Assembly: GCF_003367315.1 (NCBI RefSeq)
Contig: NZ_CP031415.1
Location: 1,734,001 to 1,798,000 of the forward strand
DNA length: 64,000 nt
Direction: 5' to 3'
Source of the DNA: Saccharospirillum mangrovi
GTDB taxonomy: Bacteria > Pseudomonadota > Gammaproteobacteria > Pseudomonadales > Natronospirillaceae
Every line of letters starts with the position of its first letter. The first letter of the stretch is position 1. Of this stretch, positions 17,199 to 26,831 are shown piece by piece. The notes beneath the pieces are model-generated. The model saw nothing but the letters and a program-made list of their open reading frames with translations, was not told where the DNA came from and made no database searches. The translations under genes and the position numbers were made by a program.

Positions 17199-17687
17199 TC
17201 AGCGTTGCTGGAACAGGGGAGTTTGATGGGTGTCGCTCTGATAGTGGACGCTGAACGTATCGAGCATTGATAACGCCGTATTGGCTTCCTGCTCGTTGCG
17301 GCAGGCAAACGCATCGACGCCGCATCGTGCCAGATAATCAACCTGATCGGGCAGGAAATCGCCCACCGCACGAATTTCGCCGGTGAAGCTCAATCGTTCT
17401 CTCAGCAATCGAGCCTTGGAGAAGCTGCGACCATCGGCGAATTTAGGAAAGTGCAGTGCCACCAGTGCCAATTCGTCCAGCACTTCGGCGAGTTCGTCCA
17501 CCATCTGTTCTTCGTTCAACCAGACGCCGTGTGGCTGCCCGCTGAGCTGTCCACTTTGGCGCTGTACCAGGTACTGCTGTAACGGCCATATCGCCGGGGC
17601 GTCGGTTGGTGCCGTGGTCGCTTCATCTACGATCAATACCCAGGCATCGTCCGGCTGGAGTGCACCGTTCTTAATGAGATTTTGCAT
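17199..17687 (-). CDS. DUF934 protein, sulfite reductase partner
   Basis: A 162-residue soluble protein with the DUF934 core ALHFPKFADGRSFSKARLLRE, then FTGEIRAVGDFLPDQVDYLARCGVDAF. The family is routinely encoded next to CysI-like sulfite reductases and is thought to help the reductase, but its biochemical role is not settled. I start it at ATG 17685-17687, which overlaps the cysI end by 17 bp; the longer in-frame ORF would run far into cysI. The overlap implies translational coupling. Confidence 0.9.
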   Translation of the reverse strand: MQNLIKNGALQPDDAWVLIVDEATTAPTDAPAIWPLQQYLVQRQSGQLSGQPHGVWLNEEQMVDELAEVLDELALVALHFPKFADGRSFSKARLLRERLSFTGEIRAVGDFLPDQVDYLARCGVDAFACRNEQEANTALSMLDTFSVHYQSDTHQTPLFQQR

Positions 17688-19332
17688 AGACACGTTCCTT
17701 GAAAGGCTCCAGACCAACACGTTCGACGGTGTCGGCAAACAGTTCGTCCTGGTGACGGTGATCAACATAAACCTGGACGATTTTATCGACCACATCCGGA
17801 ATATCGTCGGCATTAAATGATGGGCCGAGAATCTTGCCAACTCGGGCGTTCTGACCGGAATCGCCACCCAATGACACCTGGTAGAACTCTTCGCCTTTTT
17901 TATCGACACCCAGGATGCCGATGTTACCAATGTGGTGATGGCCACAGGCGTTCATGCAACCGGAAATGTTCAGGTCGATATCGCCCAAATCGTAGAGGTA
18001 ATCGAGGTCGTCAAAGCGCGACTGAATCGATTCGGCAATAGGGATCGATTTGGCGTTGGCGAGTGCGCAATAGTCGCCGCCGGGGCAGCAGATGACATCA
18101 CTGAGCGTGCCGATGTTGGCGGTTGCCAAACCAACCAGTTTGGCCGCTTCCCACAGATCGAACAGTCGATCCTGACGGACATCCGCCAATATCAGGTTCT
18201 GTTCGTGGCTGACACGCAGTTCACCGAAGGAGAATTCGTCGGCCAGTTGAGCAACGCTGCGCATCTGGTCGGCGGTGCAGTCGCCCGGCGCGTAGCCCAG
18301 TTTTTTGATCGATAAGGTAACGGCCGCGTAACCCGGCTTTTTATGCAGATGAACATTGCGCGACAGCCATTGGGCGAAGGCCGGATTATCGACTTTTTGC
18401 TGCGCCAGCAGGGCATCGGCGTCATCCAGGCTGGCGTAGTCCGGATCGATAAAGTGAGCGGCAACGCGATTGACTTCCGCTTCAGTCAAGGTCGCGGCAC
18501 CGTCTTTCAGATAGGTCCATTCGGCTTCCACTTTGTCGCGGAAGGCGTCGGCACCCAGAGCTTTGACCAGTATTTTGATGCGTGCCTTGTATTTGTTGTC
18601 GCGTCGGCCGAGCAGATTGTAGACGCGCAAAATGGCTTCGAGGTAGCTGAGCAAATGCTGAGTGGGCAAGAACTCGCGAATCAATTGGCCGACCAGCGGA
18701 GTTCGACCCAGACCGCCACCAACGAAGACGCGGAAACCCAGTTCATTGACGTCATTACGAACCAATTCCAAACCGATGTCGTGGAAACGCACCGCCGCAC
18801 GATCTGAACTCGGGCTGCCGTTGACGGCAATCTTGAATTTGCGCGGCAGGAAGGCGAATTCCGGGTGCAGCGTGGACCATTGACGAATCAGCTCGCACCA
18901 GGGCCGTGGATCGGCGATCTCGTCACGCAGCACACCGGCAAACTGGTCCGTGGTGGTGTTGCGGATGCAATTGCCTGATGTCTGGATGGCGTGCATTTGT
19001 ACCTGCGCCAAACCGGCAAGAATATCGGGAACGTCTTCCAATGCCGGCCAATTGAACTGGATGTTCTGGCGCGTGGTGAAGTGGGCATAGCCTTTATCAA
19101 AGGTTTCGGTCAGTTCGGCCAGCTTGCGCAGCTTGGTGGAATCAAGCAGACCATAAGGGATGGCAATACGCAGCATGGGCGCATGGCGCTGAATATAGAG
19201 GCCGTTCTGCAGTCGCAACGGCAGAAATTCCTCGTCAGCCAACTGGCCATCCAGGTAGCGCTCAGTTTGTTCACGGAACTGAGCGACGCGTTCATCAACC
19301 ACTTTCTGGTCGAACGAGTCGTAAACGTACAT
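17671..19332 (-). CDS. cysI: CysI-like sulfite (nitrite/sulfite) reductase hemoprotein
   Basis: Reduces sulfite to sulfide with siroheme and a 4Fe-4S cluster. The 553-residue protein has the duplicated ferredoxin-like/siroheme halves, including HFTTRQNIQFNW and SGNCIRNTTTDQ. The cluster cysteines are C-x5-C (CPGGDYC, about residue 420) and C-x3-C (CMNAC). Sulfite is preferred over nitrite because DUF934 follows and the genome makes sulfite through CysH. No flavoprotein subunit (cysJ) is adjacent, so electrons may come from ferredoxin or an unlinked reductase. I chose ATG 19330-19332; a TTG lies one codon earlier. Confidence 0.9.
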   Translation of the reverse strand: MYVYDSFDQKVVDERVAQFREQTERYLDGQLADEEFLPLRLQNGLYIQRHAPMLRIAIPYGLLDSTKLRKLAELTETFDKGYAHFTTRQNIQFNWPALEDVPDILAGLAQVQMHAIQTSGNCIRNTTTDQFAGVLRDEIADPRPWCELIRQWSTLHPEFAFLPRKFKIAVNGSPSSDRAAVRFHDIGLELVRNDVNELGFRVFVGGGLGRTPLVGQLIREFLPTQHLLSYLEAILRVYNLLGRRDNKYKARIKILVKALGADAFRDKVEAEWTYLKDGAATLTEAEVNRVAAHFIDPDYASLDDADALLAQQKVDNPAFAQWLSRNVHLHKKPGYAAVTLSIKKLGYAPGDCTADQMRSVAQLADEFSFGELRVSHEQNLILADVRQDRLFDLWEAAKLVGLATANIGTLSDVICCPGGDYCALANAKSIPIAESIQSRFDDLDYLYDLGDIDLNISGCMNACGHHHIGNIGILGVDKKGEEFYQVSLGGDSGQNARVGKILGPSFNADDIPDVVDKIVQVYVDHRHQDELFADTVERVGLEPFKERVYAKSH

Positions 19333-19552
19333 CAAGGCAACCTGTTATCGGTCTGGTGAAGGGTGGCGCTACTCTAGCGAAGTTTCCTTATTCCAGGAAT
19401 GATTTAATTTTCATAATTTGAGCTCATACCGTTATATGGCGGCGCTTGAACCAGCTTCGTATAGAGAGTTAAATGACCGCGGTATTCGGCAATTCCAGCT
19501 GTCGTATCGGCCGAAACTGGCGCCTAGAACAACAACAACGGGAGAAGAATCC

Positions 19553-19666
19553 ATGGCCAGCAAGAAAGTAGGAATGAGTGATGCTCAGGCGGACGCCATT
19601 GCCGCTGTGGTAATCGTAGCGACCGTGGTCGCTGCCGCTATATATTGGGTTGCGACGGCTGCGTGA
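19553..19666 (+). CDS. 37-residue single-pass membrane peptide
   Basis: A GGGAGAAG ribosome site lies ideally before ATG 19553. The product has a short charged head (MASKKVGMSDAQAD) and one alanine/valine-rich transmembrane helix from about residue 15. A strong terminator follows at 19736. RBS, helix and terminator together support a real single-gene unit. I do not recognise the family. A longer in-frame reading from 19418 is less likely, as the strong RBS decides the start. Confidence 0.65.
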   Translation: MASKKVGMSDAQADAIAAVVIVATVVAAAIYWVATAA

Positions 19667-19735
19667 GCCGTCAGAGTGAATCATCGACGTTCAAGAATAC
19701 GCAGAGATTGATGGGTCAGCGCTGCTGCTGATCTG

Positions 19736-19763
19736 AAAAAGGGCCTGAACATAGGCCCTTTTT
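19736..19763. terminator. rho-independent terminator
   Basis: GGGCCT/AGGCCC stem with six-base loop, five A before and T-run after. It follows the 37-residue membrane peptide gene and can also serve the convergent DUF2970 gene. Confidence 0.9.
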
Positions 19764-19805
19764 CTTTGCTTTGTGACGTACAAAGCGTGTTTGGCGAAGT
19801 AAAGA

Positions 19806-20021
19806 TTAAGGGGCCAGGGTGCGCACCAGCAGAATCAGCGCCAATACAAACCCGATCGTCAAAACTACCCCTCCGATGATAAACGGCCAGATGCTGGTGG
19901 ACTGGAAATCGTTGATCCGATTCTTGTCGCTTTGCACACCCACGAGGCCGGCCAGCAAACTGAGCACCAGACGTTTCAATCCCATCCGACCTTCCGGCCG
20001 AGGTGTTGATTTGTCAGACAT
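19806..20021 (-). CDS. DUF2970 small membrane protein
   Basis: A 71-residue protein. A basic head (MSDKSTPRPEGRMGLKR) is followed by a first hydrophobic stretch, VLSLLAGLVGVQSDKNRINDF, and a C-terminal transmembrane helix (IIGGVVLTIGFVLALILLV). The GVQS-x-KNR-x-NDF pattern is that of DUF2970. Its function is unknown. The start at 20021 has AAGGAG eight bases upstream; an ATG three codons earlier would sit too close to that site. It is divergent from gdhB. Confidence 0.8.
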   Translation of the reverse strand: MSDKSTPRPEGRMGLKRLVLSLLAGLVGVQSDKNRINDFQSTSIWPFIIGGVVLTIGFVLALILLVRTLAP

Positions 20022-20215
20022 CCGCATTTCTCCTTGTATTTTCGCTGGCAACTTTCAGTATTGCGACCCGACTCCTGAAAAGGCGACACCTTTTGCGCCA
20101 GCGCTATGGCGAGTGTTTGTCTATGCTAGAGAATAGATTCGTTCATACCAACGGCACAATGGTTGCCACCCGCTGGTCCGGGCCGCACCTGATAACAACT
20201 CTATAGAGGCTAAAA

Positions 20216-23200
20216 ATGACCACCACCCTGTCACCTCGACGGATTGAGTTACTCGACTCCCTTTTCACACGTTTAACGCCTCATTTCCCCAAGAACAACC
20301 ACGCTGACCTGCGTGTGCTTATTGACCATCTGTTCCAGCACGCCTCCATGCAGGATTTAGCCAACTACGATGGAACTGACCTGGCCGGCATGGTGGTGTC
20401 GCTGTGGCGCGTTTTGCAGCAGCACCAAACGAGCCAGCAGAACATTGTGGTGTTCAACCCTAACGTCGAGGAGAACGAGTGGCAGTCGCCGCACACCATC
20501 GTCACGGTGCTGCATGAGGACGAGCCCTTTGTGATTGACTCAGTGCGGCTGACGTTGAACCGCATGGCGGCAAACATCCACACCATTTTCCACGCCAGCC
20601 TGGGTGTCGCGCGCGATCAGAAAGGCAACTTTCAGCGCTTTGATAAAGAAAAGCCTCGGGAGCTTTTGCTGTGTATTGAAGTCGACCGGACCACAGTGGC
20701 TGCGGAACGGGACGACATCGCCAACGCCATCAACTCGGTTATTGATGAAGTTAAACGGGTCATCACCGACTACCCCAAAATTCTGCAGAAAACTGACGAT
20801 GCAGTCGCTGATTTCCGCTCCCTGAAATACCCCGTTGACCAAGCCGAACTGGATGAAGCAGACGTTTTTATGAAGTGGTTGGCCGACAACCATTTTACCT
20901 TCCTGGCTTATGACGAATACGAAATCGAAGACGGCAAGGTCAAACAGGTTGAAGGCAGCGCTTTGGGTTTGTTCAAACAGGGCAGCAAACGGCGCGAAGA
21001 GTTTATTGACGAGATGACAGAGCAGCGCCGGGCACACGTATTCGAACCCGAGTTGTTGATTTTTTCCAAATCCGGACGGCGCTCCAATGTGCATCGTCCT
21101 GCCTATTCCGATTACGTATTGGTCAAGCGATTCAATGACAGGGGCGAAGTCATTGGTGGGCGGCGTTTTCTGGGGCTTTATACCTCGACCGTCTACAACG
21201 GTTCGCCTGACACCATTCCGGTCGTACGTCGCAAAATCGAACGGGTACTGGAACAAAGCGGCTTTTCCAAAGGCAGCCATAATTACAAAGAATTGGCGGC
21301 CATTTTGTTTACCTTCCCGCGTGATGAACTGATTCAGGCGTCCATCGACACCTTGTTGAATATGACACTGGATGTGTTGTCCATCCAGGAACGCAAGCGC
21401 ATTCGCCTGCTGTTGCGCAAAGATATTTACGGCAAATTCCTGACCGCCATTGTCTATGTGCCACGTGATATTTTTAACTCGCAATTGCGTCAGCAAGTGC
21501 ACGATATGCTGGCCGAACATTTTGATGTGGAAGGTTCGGATTTTACGACTTTCTTCAGCGAGTCGGTTCTGGCGCGAACGCGTCTGGTGTTTAAACTGAA
21601 GAAGCCCATTGATGGCGAATTGCCGACAGAAGCGTTGGAAAAACGCATCTTTCAAATTGCCCGACGTTGGACCGATGAGTTGCAACAGGCGCTGGTGGAA
21701 AACTTTGGGGAAGAGCACGGTGTGCAACTGCATCAACGCTATAACCAGGCGTTTCCGGCCAGCTACCGCGAGCAATACAGTGCACGCGTCGCCGTTGCCG
21801 ACGTGCAGCGCATGGAGTCGCTGAATAAGAAAAACGCCGAGCCAATTGCACTCAGTTTTTATCGCGCCATGGAACCGACTGGTAGCGAACTCAAGCTGAA
21901 GATTTTCAAGAAAGGCGAGGCTTTGCTGCTGTCGGAGTTGATGCCGGTATTGGAAAATCTTGGCTTAAAAGTCATCGACGAATACCCCTACGAAATCAAT
22001 TACGGCGATAACCAGTGCACCTGGATTTATGATTTCTCTTTGCTGTACGAGCCGAATCCGTTGCTGGACCCGGTGCAATATCGTGAAGAATTTGCACGCG
22101 CCTTTTTAAATATCTGGAATGGTCGTGCCGAAAGCGACAGTTACAACCAACTGATCTTGCGTGCCAAATTAACCTGGCGGGAAGTCGCCATGTTGCGCGC
22201 CTACGCTCGCTACATGAAGCAAATTCGTTTCGGGTTATCGCAAGAATATATTGCCGATACGTTGATCAAATACACCGACATTACTCAGAATCTGGTTGAG
22301 CTATTTTCGGCGCGATTCAACCCGGAAAAACAAAGCAGTGCGGCCAAAGACATCGACAAATGGCTGGACGCCATTAACGAGCAGCTGGAGGCGGTCAACA
22401 ACATCAACGAAGACCGCATCGTGCGGCGCTACATGGAATTGATTAAAGCCACGCTGCGCACCAACTTTTATCAACCCGGCGACGATGGCAAACGCAAGGA
22501 CTATTTCAGCTTTAAACTGAACCCAGCGAAGATCAGCAACATCCCGTTGCCCAAACCCATGTTTGAGATCTTTGTCTATTCACCGCGCATCGAAGGTGTG
22601 CATTTGCGTGGCGGTAAAGTTGCGCGTGGTGGCCTGCGTTGGTCCGATCGTATTGAAGATTTCCGCACCGAAGTTTTGGGTCTGGTTAAAGCACAGCAGG
22701 TGAAGAACGCGGTGATTGTTCCGGTCGGCGCCAAGGGCGGTTTTGTCGCCAAGCAATTGCCGGTGGATGGTGACCGCGAAGCAATTCAGGCAGAAGGCAT
22801 TGCCAGCTACAAGACCTTTATCCGGGCGTTGTTGGACATCACCGATAATCTGCAGGACGGCGCTGTCGTGCCACCTGAGCAAGTGGTGCGCTACGACGAA
22901 GACGATCCCTACCTGGTGGTCGCCGCCGATAAAGGCACCGCCACTTTCTCTGACATCGCCAACGCCGAAGCCATCGATTACGGCTTCTGGTTGGGTGACG
23001 CCTTTGCTTCCGGCGGCTCCAACGGTTACGACCACAAGAAGATGGGCATTACCGCACGCGGTGCCTGGGTCAGCGTGCAACGTCATTTCCGCGAGTTGGG
23101 CATCGACGTTCAAAAAGACCCAATCAGCGTGGTCGGTATCGGCGACATGGCGGGCGATGTGTTCGGCAATGGCTTGCTGCGTTCTGAGTCGGTCAAACTG

Positions 23201-25033
23201 GTCGGTGCGTTTAACCACATGCACATTTTTGTGGATCCGAATCCGGATGCGGCCAAAAGTTTTGCCGAGCGCAAACGAATGTTCGAATTGCCACGGTCCA
23301 GTTGGGAAGACTACAACGCCGAGTTGATTTCCAAAGGCGGCGGTATTTTCAACCGCAGTGCCAAGTCGATTCCGGTCAGCAAAGAAATGAAAGAACTGTT
23401 CGGTATCAGCAAAGCCAAGATCGCGCCGAACGATTTGATCAGCGCCATGCTGACGGCGCCAGTAGATTTATTGTGGAACGGCGGCATCGGCACTTACGTC
23501 AAAGCCAGCCATGAAAACCACGCCGACATCGGCGACAAAGCCAATGATGCCCTTCGCGTTAACGCACGTGACTTGCAGTGCAAGGTAATCGGTGAAGGAG
23601 GCAACCTTGGTTTCAGCCAGTTGGGCCGGGTTGAGTTCAACCTGAATGGCGGTCGCTGCTTTACCGATTTCATCGACAACGCCGGCGGCGTGGATTGTTC
23701 GGACCACGAAGTGAACATGAAAATCCTGCTCGACGATTTGGTCACCAGCGGCGATTTAACCGTCAAGCAACGCAACGACTGGTTGTTCAAACTGACCGAA
23801 GACGTGTCCAAATTGGTGTTGCGCAACAACTATAGGCAAACCCAGGCGTTGGGCATTGCCTATACCGAATCGGTGCGGCGGGTCGAAGAATACCGGCGCC
23901 TGATCAATGCCATGGTGGCTGCGGGCAAACTCAATCGTGAGCTGGAATTTTTGCCATCCGATGAAGTGATCAGCGACCGCAAAGTACAGGGCCAGGGCCT
24001 GACGCGACCGGAATTGTCAGTGTTGATTTCCTATGTCAAAGGCGATCTGAAAGAGCAATTGATCAAAGCCGATGTCGCTCAGGATGCGTATCTGGAAACT
24101 GCGGTGACCACAGTCTTCCCGGAGCCGATGCGCAAGAAGTTTGGCAAGTCGATGCATCAGCATCGTTTGCGTGGGGAAATCATTGCCACTCAGGTGGCCA
24201 ATGACATCTTCAACTACATGGGCATTTCGTACTTTAACCGCCTGCAGGAAAGCACCGGCGCGTCGCCGCTTGAAGCGGCAAAAGCCTACGTGGCGGCACG
24301 CGATATCTTCGGCCTGCACCAGGTTTGGGACGAACTGGAAGCACTGGACCATAAAATCGACACCGAATTGCAAAGCCGCCTGATGTTGAAAACCGCGCGC
24401 ATGGTGCGCCGTGGCAGCCGTTGGTTGATTAAAAATTACCGCACCGGTATCGACATTCAGACGGTTCTGGATCTGTATCAAAAACCGATTCAGGACATGG
24501 TGGGCCAATTGGAGCATTTGTTACCGGACGATCAAAAAGAAGTCTGGCTGAACGAATCGAATCAGTTGGTGGAGCAGGGCGTTCCGGAAGCCTTGGCGCG
24601 TCGCGTTTGTGCATCCGACATGCTGTACACCGCGCTGGGCGTGGTCGCAGTGGCGCAGAGTCAGGAACGAGATCCGTTGCAGGTGGCGCAGGGTTATTTC
24701 CGTGTCGGCGATGCGTTGGAGCTCGATAGCTTTGCTGAGCAGGTTAACGGCTTGAGCGTCAACACGCACTGGCAAGCCATGGCGCGAGAATCATTCCGTG
24801 ACGATCTGGAATGGCAACAGCGCCGCATCACCCAAGGGTTGTTCAGTCAGATCAGCAACGAAACCCTGGATGAACTGGTGGACGATTGGCTGGAACGAAA
24901 TCAGATTCTGGTCGAACGCTGGCTGCGGATGATGAGCGAAATTCGCGCTGTCGGTGAACCGGAATTCAGCATGTACAGCGTTGCGATTCGCGAGTTGCTC
25001 GACCTGTCGCAAGCTACGATGCCGGAACTGTGA
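20216..25033 (+). CDS. gdhB: NAD-specific glutamate dehydrogenase, 180-kDa class
   Basis: A 1605-residue protein, the normal length for the large NAD-GDH class. It oxidatively deaminates glutamate to 2-oxoglutarate and ammonia, mainly for catabolism. The N-terminal half (about residues 1-700) contains regulatory ACT-like regions. The catalytic core follows: GVHLRGGKVARGGLRWSDR, then the substrate lysine in VGAKGGFVAK (about 840), and NAD-binding motifs in VVGIGDMAGDVFGNG and IGEGGNLGFSQLGR. The C-terminal helical part is complete. It is monocistronic, with a strong hairpin at 25070 after the stop. Confidence 0.95.
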   Translation: MTTTLSPRRIELLDSLFTRLTPHFPKNNHADLRVLIDHLFQHASMQDLANYDGTDLAGMVVSLWRVLQQHQTSQQNIVVFNPNVEENEWQSPHTIVTVLHEDEPFVIDSVRLTLNRMAANIHTIFHASLGVARDQKGNFQRFDKEKPRELLLCIEVDRTTVAAERDDIANAINSVIDEVKRVITDYPKILQKTDDAVADFRSLKYPVDQAELDEADVFMKWLADNHFTFLAYDEYEIEDGKVKQVEGSALGLFKQGSKRREEFIDEMTEQRRAHVFEPELLIFSKSGRRSNVHRPAYSDYVLVKRFNDRGEVIGGRRFLGLYTSTVYNGSPDTIPVVRRKIERVLEQSGFSKGSHNYKELAAILFTFPRDELIQASIDTLLNMTLDVLSIQERKRIRLLLRKDIYGKFLTAIVYVPRDIFNSQLRQQVHDMLAEHFDVEGSDFTTFFSESVLARTRLVFKLKKPIDGELPTEALEKRIFQIARRWTDELQQALVENFGEEHGVQLHQRYNQAFPASYREQYSARVAVADVQRMESLNKKNAEPIALSFYRAMEPTGSELKLKIFKKGEALLLSELMPVLENLGLKVIDEYPYEINYGDNQCTWIYDFSLLYEPNPLLDPVQYREEFARAFLNIWNGRAESDSYNQLILRAKLTWREVAMLRAYARYMKQIRFGLSQEYIADTLIKYTDITQNLVELFSARFNPEKQSSAAKDIDKWLDAINEQLEAVNNINEDRIVRRYMELIKATLRTNFYQPGDDGKRKDYFSFKLNPAKISNIPLPKPMFEIFVYSPRIEGVHLRGGKVARGGLRWSDRIEDFRTEVLGLVKAQQVKNAVIVPVGAKGGFVAKQLPVDGDREAIQAEGIASYKTFIRALLDITDNLQDGAVVPPEQVVRYDEDDPYLVVAADKGTATFSDIANAEAIDYGFWLGDAFASGGSNGYDHKKMGITARGAWVSVQRHFRELGIDVQKDPISVVGIGDMAGDVFGNGLLRSESVKLVGAFNHMHIFVDPNPDAAKSFAERKRMFELPRSSWEDYNAELISKGGGIFNRSAKSIPVSKEMKELFGISKAKIAPNDLISAMLTAPVDLLWNGGIGTYVKASHENHADIGDKANDALRVNARDLQCKVIGEGGNLGFSQLGRVEFNLNGGRCFTDFIDNAGGVDCSDHEVNMKILLDDLVTSGDLTVKQRNDWLFKLTEDVSKLVLRNNYRQTQALGIAYTESVRRVEEYRRLINAMVAAGKLNRELEFLPSDEVISDRKVQGQGLTRPELSVLISYVKGDLKEQLIKADVAQDAYLETAVTTVFPEPMRKKFGKSMHQHRLRGEIIATQVANDIFNYMGISYFNRLQESTGASPLEAAKAYVAARDIFGLHQVWDELEALDHKIDTELQSRLMLKTARMVRRGSRWLIKNYRTGIDIQTVLDLYQKPIQDMVGQLEHLLPDDQKEVWLNESNQLVEQGVPEALARRVCASDMLYTALGVVAVAQSQERDPLQVAQGYFRVGDALELDSFAEQVNGLSVNTHWQAMARESFRDDLEWQQRRITQGLFSQISNETLDELVDDWLERNQILVERWLRMMSEIRAVGEPEFSMYSVAIRELLDLSQATMPEL

Positions 25034-25069
25034 CGCGTCCGTATTAACCTCACTTCTCCAGCCCTTTCC

Positions 25070-25106
25070 AAGCGCCGCTGCCAGCCAGCGGCGCTTGCGC
25101 CGTTTT
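25070..25106 (+). terminator. terminator after gdhB
   Basis: Perfect 11-bp GC-rich stem (25070-25080 with 25086-25096) and loop CCAGC, followed six bases later by TTTT. Confidence 0.65.
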
Positions 25107-25155
25107 CTACATTGGCGATAATTCTCCCGGTTTCGCTGGCTGGACTCTCGTTTTT

Positions 25156-25380
25156 ATGGCTCAAACCCTGATTGTCGATCTGTATATTTCGGCCGATGAC
25201 TACCTGCGTCATTACCAGGGAGCCGTGCGTCAGGTGTCGTGTGAAGCACGCGACGGTCGGCGAGTTCGTTTTCCATCCGCGATTTTGCAGCGCTTTGTTA
25301 CTCACAGCGGTATCCAGGGCAGTTTTGCCTTGGAAGTCGATGACGATTTCAAACTGGTGGGCATCCGCCGCATCGCCTGA
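25156..25380 (+). CDS. DUF2835 protein
   Basis: A 74-residue soluble protein matching the DUF2835 pattern: DDYLRHYQGAVRQVSCEARDGRRVRFPSAILQRFV, then THSGIQGSFALEVDDDFKLVGI. The family is found in gammaproteobacteria; function unknown. It lies 46 bp before pyrD on the same strand. Confidence 0.85.
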   Translation: MAQTLIVDLYISADDYLRHYQGAVRQVSCEARDGRRVRFPSAILQRFVTHSGIQGSFALEVDDDFKLVGIRRIA

Positions 25381-25426
25381 GGCTGGTATACTGCCGGCCG
25401 CTTTCTATCAGTTGGGACCATCCGCC

Positions 25427-26437
25427 ATGTACGACATTCTCCGCCCGGCCTTGTTTGCATTCAGTCCGGAGACAAGCCACGACCTGAGTTTGGAATCGTT
25501 GGCGGCGGCGCATCGGTTGGGGTTGAGCCGGTGGTTCCCCAAAGTGCCCAGTTGTGATCCGGTGCAACAGTGGGGGCTTGAGTTCGCAAATCCGATTGGC
25601 CTGGCGGCCGGTCTGGATAAAAACGCGGACTATCTGGATGCGCTCGGTGCGCTGGGTTTTGGCTTCGTCGAAGTCGGCACGGTTACGCCGCGCCCGCAAC
25701 AGGGCAACCCGAAACCCCGGCTGTTTCGACTGCAAAACAGCCAGGCGATCATCAACCGGATGGGGTTCAATAACAAAGGCGTGGATCATCTGGTTACTCA
25801 GGTTCGAAAAAGCCAATACCCCGGCGTCATCGGCATCAACATCGGAAAAAATAAAGACACACCGGAAGATCGGGCGCTGGACGATTATGTGTATTGCCTG
25901 GATCGGGTTTATCGCTACGCGGGTTATGTCGTAGTTAATTTGTCGTCACCCAACACACCGGGTTTGCGCAATCTTCAGTTTGGTGACGCCCTGAAAACTC
26001 TGCTGGCAGGGTTGCAGCAGCGACAGCAGCAATTGGCGGATCAATACGGCTTCAAACCCATCCTGATCAAGATCGCGCCGGATTTGAATGAATCTGAGAT
26101 CGATGCCATTTCAGCGGTGTTTAACGAATTCGAAGTGGACGGTGTTGTCGCTACCAACACGACGTTGGCACGGGACGCGGTTTCGGGTGAACGCTTTGCC
26201 GGCGAAGCGGGGGGCTTGTCGGGCCAGCCCTTGTTCCATGCATCAACCGAAGTATTGCGCGCGTTTCGTCGTTATCTGAAACCGACCATTCCGCTGATCG
26301 GGGTCGGCGGTGTGTTGTATGGCGACGATGCGCGCGTCAAAAAAGACGCCGGTGCTGACTTGGTGCAAATTTACAGCGGTTTTATTTATCGCGGCCCCAG
26401 GTTGATTCAGGAGTGTATCGAGGCCTGGCAGGATTAA
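25427..26437 (+). CDS. pyrD: PyrD, dihydroorotate dehydrogenase (quinone), class 2
   Basis: Membrane-associated flavoprotein that oxidises dihydroorotate to orotate with quinone in pyrimidine synthesis. The 336 residues start MYDILRPALFAFSPETSHD, the amphipathic quinone-tunnel helix of class 2 enzymes. FMN and substrate motifs include NPIGLAAGLDKNADYLDALG, GTVTPRPQQGNPKPRLFRL, VVNLSSPNTPGLR (catalytic Ser) and LIGVGGVLYGDDA. The frame extends upstream to 25172, but ATG 25427 matches the family start. Confidence 0.95.
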   Translation: MYDILRPALFAFSPETSHDLSLESLAAAHRLGLSRWFPKVPSCDPVQQWGLEFANPIGLAAGLDKNADYLDALGALGFGFVEVGTVTPRPQQGNPKPRLFRLQNSQAIINRMGFNNKGVDHLVTQVRKSQYPGVIGINIGKNKDTPEDRALDDYVYCLDRVYRYAGYVVVNLSSPNTPGLRNLQFGDALKTLLAGLQQRQQQLADQYGFKPILIKIAPDLNESEIDAISAVFNEFEVDGVVATNTTLARDAVSGERFAGEAGGLSGQPLFHASTEVLRAFRRYLKPTIPLIGVGGVLYGDDARVKKDAGADLVQIYSGFIYRGPRLIQECIEAWQD

Positions 26438-26455
26438 TGGCGCGAATGCGCTAAT

Positions 26456-26478
26456 AAAAAGCCGGCACTCGGCCGGCT
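26456..26478 (-). terminator. rmf terminator
   Basis: Minus-strand 7-bp stem (26460-26466 with 26472-26478) followed by TTTTT. A second perfect 8-bp hairpin (26482-26489 with 26500-26507) overlaps the rmf stop codon. Confidence 0.8.
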
Positions 26479-26502
26479 GAAACTGACGCTGAGTGTTGGG
26501 CG

Positions 26503-26718
26503 TCAGTGGTGAATCAGTACTTCATTGAGGCGATGTATTCCGCGCACGCCAGTCAGCCCATCCCATTGATCGCTGCGCCCTTCACGCCAGCCATTCATCC
26601 ATTCCTGGTGCAGTTCCGGTATGCCGCTGGGGCAAAGGTTCTTGGAACGGCCTTCCAGCCCGGCCAGATAGCCTTTCTGGTAAGCTCGTTCACGGCGGTC
26701 ACGCTTTTGTCGCTTCAT
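26503..26718 (-). CDS. rmf: RMF, ribosome modulation factor
   Basis: A small basic protein of 71 residues that pairs 70S ribosomes into inactive 100S dimers in stationary phase. It starts MKRQKRDRRERAYQKGYLAGLEGRSK, the family pattern, followed by CPSGIPELHQEWMNGWREGRSDQWDG. GGAGAGG lies seven bases before ATG 26716-26718; the longer upstream frame has no support. In E. coli pyrD, rlmKL and rmf are also near neighbours. Confidence 0.95.
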   Translation of the reverse strand: MKRQKRDRRERAYQKGYLAGLEGRSKNLCPSGIPELHQEWMNGWREGRSDQWDGLTGVRGIHRLNEVLIHH

Positions 26719-26831
26719 AGATAGACCTCTCCTGCTGTCCATGTTGAAGTGGGATCGGTCAGAACAACCAATCCCGATGAGGCTGCCCTCAACCGAGTTG
26801 TATCGAAAACCATCCACCGGTGTCGATGAAC

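Noticed and set aside
20540-21775. Long antisense ORF (411 codons) across gdhB
   Set aside because: It lies fully opposite a strongly conserved enzyme, has no recognisable domain and no RBS; it is a codon-bias shadow.
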